A DNA stretch of 64,000 nt from CAXPZW01 sp964221845 (GTDB lineage Bacteria > Bacteroidota > Bacteroidia > Flavobacteriales_D > Sanyastnellaceae), in assembly GCA_964221845.1 (NCBI GenBank), contig CAXPZW010000005.1, positions 28,823-92,822 of the forward strand, read 5' to 3'. The notes beneath the pieces were generated by a model. It was not told the DNA's origin. It did no database searches and saw nothing but the letters and a program-made list of their open reading frames with translations. Below, in pieces: positions 54,846-61,784 of this stretch (positions are counted from its first letter, which is position 1; every line of letters starts with the position of its first letter). A program made the translations under genes and the position numbers.

Positions 54846-56306
54846 ATGCTCAAGCGCATTGGCATGGCCGCCGGGCCGATTCTCTTTGGCGTGGGCCACC
54901 TCTTCCAACCCGAGGTGCTCACCCAGCCCCAATGGTACGTGGTCCTGGTGGCTGCATGGATGCTTTGCTGGTGGCTCACCGAAGCAGTGCCCATCGCGGT
55001 GGCAGCCCTGCTGCCCATCGTCCTGTTCCCCCTGGGAAACGTGCTCTCCATCAAAGAAGTCTGCGCCAGCTACGGGCACTATTTGGTCTTTCTGTTCCTG
55101 GGAGGATTCCTGCTCGCACTCGGCATTGAAAAGTGGCGCCTCCACAAACGCATCGCCCTGCACATCATCCGCGGCACCGGAGACGGCGCCAACCGCATCA
55201 TCCTCGGCTTCATGCTGGCCTCGGCCTTCCTGAGCATGTGGATCAGCAACACGGCCACCACGGTCATGATGCTGCCCATCGCCACCTCGGTCATCGGCGT
55301 CCTGCTCGCCGACCGCCCGAACCTCGACCCCAAAAAGCAACGCCTCTTCGCCCTCACGCTCATGCTCGGCGTGGCCTACGCCGCCAACATCGGAGGCATC
55401 GCCACCCTGATCGGCACCCCGCCCAACATCGCCATGAAAGGCGCCATCGAAGAGAGCTACGACGTCACCATCTCGTTTGCCCACTGGATGGTCCTGGGCC
55501 TGCCCTTCGCCGCCGTTCTGCTTGTGCTCAGCTACCTGATCCTCACCCGCGTGGTGTACCGCAACCGCATCGGCCGCTTCGAAGGCGCCCGCGCGGTCAT
55601 TCGCGACGAACTCAAAAAGCTCGGCAAAATGGAGGCCGGAGAACAACGCGTACTGGTCGTGTTCATCCTGGTGGCCGCCCTCTGGATGGGCCGCGGCCTG
55701 ATCAACACCGGCCTGGAATCCCTCGGCGCCGGCGTCAAACTCTCCGACACCGCCATTGCCATCGCAGGCGGCATCCTGCTCTTTGTGGTGCCCGCGAACA
55801 AAGACACCAAATCCCTGCTCACCTGGGACGACACCCGCAACCTCCCCTGGGGCATCCTGCTCCTCTTCGGCGGAGGCCTCGCCCTGGCCGCCGCCTTCAA
55901 AACTTCCGGCCTGATAGACGTGGTTGCCACCGGCTTCCAAGCCTTGGCCAGCCTCGATCAAATCTGGATCATTCTCATCCTGACCACCGCAGCCCTGTTC
56001 CTCACCGAACTCATGAGCAACCTGGCCTTGGTGCAGGTATTTGTACCCGTGGTTGCCTCCGTCGCCGTGGGCCTCGGCCACGCCCCCCTGGCCTTTGCCG
56101 TACCGGTAACCATGGCCGCCAGCTGCGCCTTCATGTTCCCCATGAGCACACCCCCCAACGCCATCGTCTTCGCCAGCGGCCACGTGCGTATTCCTCAAAT
56201 GGCCCGCGCCGGAATCCTGCTCAACCTCCTGGCGATTGTACTGGTGGGAATTGTCAGCATGTATTTTTTAGAATCCTGGTTGGCCGGAACAGATCTAGTT
56301 CCCTAA
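54846..56306 (+). CDS. SLC13/DASS family sodium:anion symporter
   Basis: 486 residues from the ATG at 54846. About 11-12 transmembrane helices. Two signatures of the divalent anion:Na+ symporters are clear: WISNTATTVMMLPIA near the middle of the first half and MSTPPNAIVFASG near the end, each giving a substrate-binding S-N/P-T tip. Likely substrates are C4-dicarboxylates, citrate, sulfate or phosphate. Third-position GC is very high compared with neighbours. The stop codon TAA is part of the tRNA-Ser promoter. Confidence 0.9.
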   Translation: MLKRIGMAAGPILFGVGHLFQPEVLTQPQWYVVLVAAWMLCWWLTEAVPIAVAALLPIVLFPLGNVLSIKEVCASYGHYLVFLFLGGFLLALGIEKWRLHKRIALHIIRGTGDGANRIILGFMLASAFLSMWISNTATTVMMLPIATSVIGVLLADRPNLDPKKQRLFALTLMLGVAYAANIGGIATLIGTPPNIAMKGAIEESYDVTISFAHWMVLGLPFAAVLLVLSYLILTRVVYRNRIGRFEGARAVIRDELKKLGKMEAGEQRVLVVFILVAALWMGRGLINTGLESLGAGVKLSDTAIAIAGGILLFVVPANKDTKSLLTWDDTRNLPWGILLLFGGGLALAAAFKTSGLIDVVATGFQALASLDQIWIILILTTAALFLTELMSNLALVQVFVPVVASVAVGLGHAPLAFAVPVTMAASCAFMFPMSTPPNAIVFASGHVRIPQMARAGILLNLLAIVLVGIVSMYFLESWLAGTDLVP

Positions 56307-56311
56307 TTTTG
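56280..56311 (+). promoter_or_regulatory. Promoter of tRNA-Ser
   Basis: TTG, 21 bases, TAATTTTG (a perfect TAnnTTTG). The TA of the -7 box is the start of the SLC13 stop codon, so the promoter is inside the end of that gene. The tRNA begins 18 bases later. Confidence 0.6.
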
Positions 56312-56329
56312 CGACCCCATTTAATACCC

Positions 56330-56414
56330 GGAGAGGTGGCAGAGTGGTAATGCAGCAGCCTGCTAAGCTGTGACCGATTATTTTGGTCCCCGAGTTCGAA
56401 TCTCGGTCTCTCCG
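56330..56414 (+). tRNA. tRNA-Ser (GCT)
   Basis: 85 nt with the long variable arm typical of serine tRNAs (GACC..GGTC). Anticodon stem GCAGC/GCTGT with loop CTGCTAA, anticodon GCT. Acceptor GGAGAGG/TCTCTCC with one G-T pair; discriminator G. CCA is not encoded. Confidence 0.94.
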
Positions 56415-56421
56415 CAAAGCA

Positions 56422-56450
56422 AAAGCCCAGACTTACGTCCGGGCTTTTTT
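56422..56450 (+). terminator. Terminator of tRNA-Ser
   Basis: AGCCCAGAC-TTAC-GTCCGGGCT stem (one mismatch) followed by TTTTTT, 8 bases after the tRNA. Confidence 0.8.
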
Positions 56451-56988
56451 CGTTGCGGTGAGCAGCGAGGTCTGCCGCGGGTCGAATCAGCACCCCGCCC
56501 ACGTGCACCCCCGCTTTTGCTTTAAGCCCACTCCCTCCGGTCGTTCCGGTCTTTTTTCTTGTCCAGCTCTTCGCTCAAGAGTCGCTGCGCTTGGAAGGTG
56601 CAGTAGGTCAGAATTGTGGGCTTTGCCCTTATTCCTTGGGTAGAGGTTGTTTGAGCAGGATTATTTCATGATCCTGGGTGGGGGGGCCCAACACCAACAA
56701 AAAGAAGCCACATCGGCTGCCGCCGCTGCACGGCTTTTTTTGCGCCCAAACCTTCACTCAAGAATCGCTGCGCTTGGAGGGTGCAGTAGGTCAGAATTGT
56801 GGGCTTTGCCCTTATTCCTTGGGTAGAGGTTGTTTGAGCAGGATTATTTCATGATCCTGGGTGGGGGGGGGGCGGCCCAACACCAACAAAAAGAAGCCAC
56901 ATCGGCTGCCGCCGCTGCACGGCTTTTTTTGCGCCCAAACCTTCACTCAAGAATCGCTGCGCTCTGTTCTTGGCTCAGTTTTGGGCAC
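56451..56988. other. Gene-free region between tRNA-Ser and tRNA-Pro
   Basis: About 540 bases holding the tandem repeat of 56574-56960. ORFs here translate tRNA, terminator and repeat sequence in frame and show no protein family. Poly-G and poly-T runs are frequent. Confidence 0.6.
56574..56960. repeat. Tandem repeat with inverted copies of the tRNA-Pro tail
   Basis: Two nearly identical units starting at 56574 and 56757 (183 and 189 bases; the difference is a 6-base GGGCGG-type insertion) and a partial third from 56946. Each full unit carries a 22-base word (56689-56710 and 56878-56899) identical to the reverse complement of 57012-57033, the sequence directly after the tRNA-Pro 3' end, followed by a similar terminator-like GGCTTTTTTT. 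Confidence 0.8.
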
Positions 56989-57018
56989 AAAAAAAGCCGG
57001 CACATACGTGCTGGCTTC
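56989..57018 (-). terminator. Terminator of tRNA-Pro
   Basis: On the minus strand AAGCCAGCAC-GTAT-GTGCCGGCTT (one mismatch) followed by TTTTTTT, about 16 bases past the tRNA. Confidence 0.82.
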
Positions 57019-57033
57019 TTTTTGTTGGTGTTG

Positions 57034-57108
57034 TCGGGGCGGCAGGATTCGAACCTGCGACCTCCTGCTCCCAAAGCAGGCGCGATAACCGGGCTACGCT
57101 ACGCCCCG
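57034..57108 (-). tRNA. tRNA-Pro (TGG)
   Basis: 75 nt. Acceptor CGGGGCG/CGCCCCG, anticodon stem CCTGC/GCAGG with loop TTTGGGA (anticodon TGG), T arm GCAGGTTCGAATCCTGC; discriminator A. CCA is not encoded. Confidence 0.95.
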
Positions 57109-57125
57109 TCCCTTAATTGGGGGTG

Positions 57126-57154
57126 CGAAGATAGCAAATTCTTGTTCTGGGCAA
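57126..57154 (-). promoter_or_regulatory. Promoter of tRNA-Pro
   Basis: On the minus strand: TTG, 18 bases, TATCTTCG (one mismatch to TAnnTTTG), 18 bases before the tRNA. Confidence 0.55.
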
Positions 57155-57284
57155 GAGGGGTGGGGTGAAAAAAATGGGATTGGGGTGTCGGTGGTCGGGT
57201 TATGGGTGCTGGTGGTCGGGATTTGGGGGTTGCTGGTCGAAGATTTGGGGCCGTTGGGATGTGCGGGGCGTACACCCTGTAGGA

Positions 57285-57408
57285 CGTGCCTGACAAAAAT
57301 TGGCAATAAGCCTGACGCAGAGCCGGGATGGGTGCACGCAACCCGGTATAGGTACTCCCGTAAAGGCTAAACGAGGGAAGCCGTTTCACAACGAGCGGCT
57401 CCTACCAA
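57285..57408 (+). ncRNA. Candidate structured leader RNA (class not assigned)
   Basis: A set of nested stems can be drawn by eye. The outer stem is GTAGG (57289-57293) with CCTAC (57400-57404). Inside are TGCC/GGCA, CCGGG/CCCGG, TCCCG with CG(A)GGGA, and AGCCG/CGGCT. The loop of the TCCCG hairpin contains GGCT, able to pair with an upstream AGCC as a pseudoknot. It precedes the LamG/T9SS gene. No poly-T or known riboswitch signature was recognised; the opposite strand can form the same stems, so orientation is a guess. Confidence 0.4.
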
Positions 57409-57516
57409 AACAAATCTTCTCATCCCATGGCAACACCACAGAACGCCCCAACTCTTGCTCCCGGCACCGCGCTTTCGCTGCAGTTTGTGCTGTTGCCGCA
57501 CGCAGTTTACAACACC

Positions 57517-59817
57517 ATGAAATTCCTGGCTCAAAAAATCGGTTTGCTGGCCTTGTTTGGCCTGCTGGCCGCGCCGCTGATGGCGCAAAACCGTGCCCTC
57601 GACTTCGACGGCTTCTTCTCACACGTAGTGGTCCCCCACGACGCCATGCTGGACCTTTCGGGAGCGTACACCATTGAGGTGCGGTTCCAGCAGGGATTTG
57701 GCGACAGCGATTACCGCACGTTGATTGACCACCGCAACACCGATACCAACGAGTCCAACTACACCCTGCAGGTGTATGACGGCACTGAGTGTACCGTATT
57801 CATGAACAACGGCACCAACCTCGGTTTCCTGTTCAACGACAACATGCAAGTGGGCTGGAACATGTTCTCCATTGTGATGGACGGCACCTCACTGACTTCC
57901 TACCTGAACGGCGCCACGGAAACCCAAGCCCTGACCGGCGACCCTTCGGCTGCGCTCTCGAGTGACATTTACATCGGGGCGAGTGCCAATGGCCTGGAGC
58001 TGTTTGACGGGTTGATCGATGAGATTCGCATTTGGGACCACGCGCGATGCGAGGAGCTGATTACCGCCTATGCCAACACCGAGTTGGCCGGCACCGAGCC
58101 TGGCCTGGTGGCCTGGTGGAACTTCAACCAAGGTACCGCCGACTATCAGAACCCTAGCGAAACGACCCTGAGCGACCGCAGTGGCAACGACCTGAACGGT
58201 ACCCTGAACACCTTTGTACTCAATGGCGACGTATCCAACTGGCGCCAAGGCGATACCGGCTTGGATGCCGATCCCGACCTGTCGTGTGACGACGGCGACG
58301 GTGCTACCGTGAACGACGAGTACGACTCAGATTGTAACTGTGCCGGTCAAAAACGTGGCTGCACCAACACCGGTGCCTGCAACTACGACGCTGATGCGAT
58401 TGTCAATGACGGTTCGTGCACTTACCCTGGTTGCAGTGACATTGCCGCTTGCAACTTTGACCCGACCGCCGGCTGTACGGACAACACCCGTTGTTCTTAT
58501 GCAGGTGTGTGCGCAACCAACGACAACCCCGCCAACGCGGAAACTCCGACTCAAGCCGAACTCGGCACGTGCAACTTTGCAGCTGGCCGCATGGAAGGCA
58601 CCGGCAACTCGGGTTCTACCGCAACGGTTGACGTGTGGTACGAGATCGCACCGGTATCTAAAGGCCTGCGCATCGAGACCCGCAGCACTGAATTTGACAT
58701 CGCTCTGGAATTGTACGACGCCGACTTCAACTTGGTGGGCAGCAGCGATAAGATTGCGGGTGTAGGTTCTGAGATCCTCAACATCGGCGACCTCGAAATC
58801 GGCGACACCTACTACCTCGCCCTCGGCGGCAATGGAGCACTGGGTGCGGCTGCCTTTGAACTCTGTGTGCAGTACATCCCGGGTTCGGAGTGTGACAGTG
58901 GCTACGGTCCACACGAGTTCACCGGAACCTTCAAGGCGGACTTCGTAGGTGCCGACAAGTACAACTTCATCTTCACCAGCAACAGCTCGGGAGATGTGTA
59001 CTCGACCGGAATGCAAACCAGCACCATCGCTCAAATCCGCAATGTCTCAGGCATGCAGCCGGGCTTTGAGTACACTGTAGAGATTCAGGCCCAGTACGAG
59101 TTGGGAGATGGTGACGGAGGAACCGACGTGATCACCGTAGGCGCTGCTGCTGCGTGTACGATGATGGTAGAAGCCCCAGACCCCAGCACTATGCGTGCGG
59201 CCGACAACTGCGCCAACCACGGTGCTCACAACTTTGGTGACTACATCCGCACCGACAGCTACCGCCCAGCGGTAGAGGATTGGATGTGGAAGTTCACCCG
59301 CATCGACCAACCCGAATTGCCCATCACCCACACCCGTGGCAGCAGCAACCGCCTGCTCCGCCTCTCAACGGTGGATGGTTTGGAGCCGGGTGCCCAGTAC
59401 CACGTGAAGGTGCGCCCCATTTACGAAGTGTTCTACATGGATTTTGGTGACAAGGAGTGCCTCGAGCTCGTGGGTACCGCTCCAAGTGCACAGGAATTCT
59501 GGGAGGACGAATTGGACGCCGAGGACATCCTCGACCGCAACGGCTTTGAGCTGCCCGGCGACCGCATGAAAATTGAACTTTTCCCCAACCCGAATACCGA
59601 CGGTCGCTTGTACCTGACCGCCACGGATGTGAAAGGCCAAAAAGCCGACATCACCATCCGTACCCTGACCGGCGAACGCGTGAAGCAACTCCGCGTGAAC
59701 CCGGATGCAGGCCAACTCAACGTAGCGCTCAACATCGATGGACTCGCCCCCGGCGTGTACCTGGTGGACGTGCGCGACCAAACCCAGCGCGCCACCGAGA
59801 AATTGGTGGTCCGCTAG
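57517..59817 (+). CDS. LamG-domain surface protein with T9SS sorting domain
   Basis: 766 residues from the ATG at 57517 (signal peptide ends APLMAQ); an ATG at 57427 adds 30 residues without improving it. Order: LamG/concanavalin-like domain (about 25-200; LDFDGFFSHVVVPHD, DEIRIWDHARC), Cys-rich CTNTGACNYDADAIVNDGSC-type repeats (about 270-330), beta domains including DVWYEIAP, and a type A T9SS tail (LFPNPNTDGRLYL, GLAPGVYLVDVRD). Presumably secreted and cell-attached, perhaps for adhesion or polysaccharide binding. Confidence 0.82.
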   Translation: MKFLAQKIGLLALFGLLAAPLMAQNRALDFDGFFSHVVVPHDAMLDLSGAYTIEVRFQQGFGDSDYRTLIDHRNTDTNESNYTLQVYDGTECTVFMNNGTNLGFLFNDNMQVGWNMFSIVMDGTSLTSYLNGATETQALTGDPSAALSSDIYIGASANGLELFDGLIDEIRIWDHARCEELITAYANTELAGTEPGLVAWWNFNQGTADYQNPSETTLSDRSGNDLNGTLNTFVLNGDVSNWRQGDTGLDADPDLSCDDGDGATVNDEYDSDCNCAGQKRGCTNTGACNYDADAIVNDGSCTYPGCSDIAACNFDPTAGCTDNTRCSYAGVCATNDNPANAETPTQAELGTCNFAAGRMEGTGNSGSTATVDVWYEIAPVSKGLRIETRSTEFDIALELYDADFNLVGSSDKIAGVGSEILNIGDLEIGDTYYLALGGNGALGAAAFELCVQYIPGSECDSGYGPHEFTGTFKADFVGADKYNFIFTSNSSGDVYSTGMQTSTIAQIRNVSGMQPGFEYTVEIQAQYELGDGDGGTDVITVGAAAACTMMVEAPDPSTMRAADNCANHGAHNFGDYIRTDSYRPAVEDWMWKFTRIDQPELPITHTRGSSNRLLRLSTVDGLEPGAQYHVKVRPIYEVFYMDFGDKECLELVGTAPSAQEFWEDELDAEDILDRNGFELPGDRMKIELFPNPNTDGRLYLTATDVKGQKADITIRTLTGERVKQLRVNPDAGQLNVALNIDGLAPGVYLVDVRDQTQRATEKLVVR

Positions 59818-59846
59818 CCCTGCCCCGCTAACTTTAAACCAAAAGA

Positions 59847-59870
59847 GCCCCGCTTCGTGCGGGGTTTTTG
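59847..59870 (+). terminator. Terminator of the LamG/T9SS gene
   Basis: AGCCCCGC-TTCG-TGCGGGGTTTTTGG: a 7-bp GC stem with TTCG in the loop and a T tract, 30 bases after the stop. Confidence 0.85.
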
Positions 59871-59948
59871 GTGTTTTGAAGAATTTCTGAAGGGTTGATT
59901 CAAGAGATTCAAACATCAGGGCTTCGTATTTTTCAAAGAAAACACACC

Positions 59949-60362
59949 ATGTACGCACTGCGCACCCTTCTTTCGACCACCTTACTTGCAACAGTCCTGA
60001 GCTTATCGGCCTACGGTCAATCAATCACTGTGAAGGACGGCAGTTACAACACCCGTCTCAGAATTGAGGGGGACATCATCAAAGACAATGGCTACAACAT
60101 TGTCGGTCGCATAGATGGTGATCTGATCAAAGACGGCAGTTACAATGTCATAGCGCGTATTGAGGGCAATCTGATCAAGGACGGGAGCTACAACGTGATC
60201 GGCAGGTTGGACGGCGACGTGGTCAAAGATGGGAGCTACGCCATTGTGGGTCGCATTGATGGAAACACAATCAAGGACGGGAGCTACAACATCGTTGGAC
60301 GCATCGACGGTGCTCCCCGGAGCAAACAGCTTGTTGCCATTTTGTATTTCTTGGTGTTGTAG
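59949..60362 (+). CDS. Secreted solenoid-like repeat protein
   Basis: 137 residues: signal peptide ending SAYGQ, then six copies of a 15-16-residue repeat of the form IKDGSYNIVGRIDGD, and a hydrophobic C-terminus KQLVAILYFLVL. Regular Ile/Gly/Asp spacing suggests a beta-solenoid or beta-hairpin stack. Repeat units differ by few bases, so the gene can probably gain and lose copies. Similar short repeat proteins with hydrophobic ends occur in Bacteroidota, but I know of no function. Confidence 0.65.
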   Translation: MYALRTLLSTTLLATVLSLSAYGQSITVKDGSYNTRLRIEGDIIKDNGYNIVGRIDGDLIKDGSYNVIARIEGNLIKDGSYNVIGRLDGDVVKDGSYAIVGRIDGNTIKDGSYNIVGRIDGAPRSKQLVAILYFLVL

Positions 60363-60524
60363 CGTTTCGCCAGTGGCATTGGACATGCGTGGTTGGGTCA
60401 AGTTGAAGAGGACCTTTGGTGTTGATTGCATTCACCGTCAAGTGCTCTAGACATGGATGTAACGCATCTTTAAGTGGTGTTTGGGAATCGGTTCACAAGG
60501 CTTTTGCAAGAACGTGAGTACAAC

Positions 60525-60552
60525 AAAAAACCCCGAGCAATTGCTCAGGGTT
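60525..60552 (-). terminator. Terminator of the 60580-61578 gene
   Basis: On the minus strand CCCTGAGCAATTGCTCGGGG followed by TTTTTT; the stem is self-complementary apart from one T-G pair. Confidence 0.85.
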
Positions 60553-60579
60553 CTCATTCGTTTTAGCAGGATCACACTA

Positions 60580-61578
60580 TCATGGACATGCAGTACCAAA
60601 TGCCGCAAGTAATTCCAATAGATCAGAGGTCCCAATCGAATTGTCGTTATTCAAATCCATTGGACATGGATCCACTTCTGGGCAGATGACTGAAGCCACT
60701 CCAGCATCGAAGGCATCTTGATTATCTAGGGTAATATCTACCGAAGCCACTCCTGCCGCAAAGGCTTCGTCGTAAACTTCTTGGTTATCAGATGTGATGT
60801 CACAAAACACGCATGACCCATCGTCTGAACAAGCTGTAAAGTCGTAATTAGATGCTGCAGGATCAGTGCATCCACTAGTTCCATTGCCTCCACATACATA
60901 GCAGTCATCTAATATTATGAGAGGATTGACTTGTGGCAAGCAACCAGTATAAGTTCCCCAGCAATTATAAAAGTTCCCATTGTTGTTGACCCAACCACCA
61001 TTAGTCACTGTGATGGTACCACCAGTTTGGTTATAAAAGTTCCAATGGTTTTGGACCTTACCAAAGTTGTTGATGGACGAGTGATTGTAGATGGTACCGT
61101 TGGTCCAGATGGTCCCGCTGTTGTCGATGGTCCCACCGATGTAGTTGTTGATAGTCGCGCCTGCGAAGACCGTTAGCTCTGTCTCATTTATTTGCCCAAG
61201 AACTTCGGTGATGTTGATGGTCCCACCGTTGTTGTTGTTGATAGTCGAGCCATTAATATTCCAGAAGTACCATCCGATATTGATGGTCCCGTAGTTTTCG
61301 ATTGTCCCGTAGTTGGTGATGAACCCGTAGCCTATGTACGTGTGTTCAATGGTCCCAAAGTTATTTACGTCAAAATCAAAATCCACGTCTGATTCTATAG
61401 AAACAGTCAGTCCATTGGGAATGGTGGCATCATTGCCTGGGGCAGGAAGCCCATTGTCCCAGTTGCCAGCATCAGCCCAATCGGTACTATTGGCACCAGT
61501 AAAGGTGGTTTGAGAGAAAGTAGTAGTTGAAAATAAGCAGCATGCTGCCAGGGAGATGAGAGCAATGAGGTTCTTCAT
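60580..61578 (-). CDS. Secreted beta-repeat protein with dockerin-like C-terminus (family copy 1)
   Basis: 332 residues. Signal peptide to FSQ; TTFTGANSTDWADAGNWDNG opening; then Asn/Gly/Thr/Ile-rich repeats (INNYGTI, IDNSGTIWTNGTIYN) suggesting a parallel beta-helix (about 55-205). One GCTDPAASNYDFTACSDDGSC unit follows, then a repeated NQEVYDEAFAAGVASVDITL-type stretch. The end is CPMDLNNDNSIGTSDLLELL, a dockerin-like EF-hand motif rather than a T9SS domain. Its signal sequence and flanks are near-identical to those of the 61785 gene. Confidence 0.68.
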   Translation of the reverse strand: MKNLIALISLAACCLFSTTTFSQTTFTGANSTDWADAGNWDNGLPAPGNDATIPNGLTVSIESDVDFDFDVNNFGTIEHTYIGYGFITNYGTIENYGTINIGWYFWNINGSTINNNNGGTINITEVLGQINETELTVFAGATINNYIGGTIDNSGTIWTNGTIYNHSSINNFGKVQNHWNFYNQTGGTITVTNGGWVNNNGNFYNCWGTYTGCLPQVNPLIILDDCYVCGGNGTSGCTDPAASNYDFTACSDDGSCVFCDITSDNQEVYDEAFAAGVASVDITLDNQDAFDAGVASVICPEVDPCPMDLNNDNSIGTSDLLELLAAFGTACP

Positions 61579-61584
61579 GATCTT

Positions 61585-61760
61585 GGTTATGGATTCTTGT
61601 GAAGATAGAGACTTTATTCTGGTGTGCAGTCAAGGCGCAATTACTCTACCTCCAGGCGCACAGCATCGGTTTCTGTTTGAGCGCTTAAATAGGTGGGGAT
61701 GTAGATAGTCCCACAGCGATAGTTCTGCACAAGAAAAACCCCGAGCAATTACACAGGGTT
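61585..61760. repeat. Intergenic direct repeat, copy 1
   Basis: Near-identical to 63729-63904 over about 170 bases, with only a handful of substitutions. It covers the upstream promoter region of the family copy and the terminator of the neighbour. The pair marks a tandem duplication of gene plus flank. Confidence 0.85.
61732..61758 (-). terminator. Degenerate terminator after family copy 2
   Basis: Same element as at 60525 and 63875, but one arm is changed (GAGC to GTGT), weakening the hairpin; the T tract is kept. Confidence 0.5.
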
Positions 61761-61784
61761 CTCATTAGTTCTGTTAGTGTATAA

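Noticed and set aside
54642..56198. 518-codon minus-strand frame and a 405-codon plus-strand frame over the SLC13 gene
   Set aside because: Both arise from very high third-position GC. The SLC13 frame has transmembrane helices and the two family signatures; the others are low-complexity (Gly/Asp/His or Arg/His/Pro rich).
56383..57168. ORFs spanning tRNA-Ser, the tandem repeat and tRNA-Pro
   Set aside because: They read through tRNA genes, terminators and poly-G/poly-T runs and cannot be protein genes.
57094..57389. Minus-strand ORFs of 70 and 96 codons over the structured leader region
   Set aside because: They overlap the tRNA-Pro promoter and the nested stems; composition is Pro/Ser/Thr-rich without a domain. 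A structured RNA explains the conserved-looking sequence better, though the strand is open.
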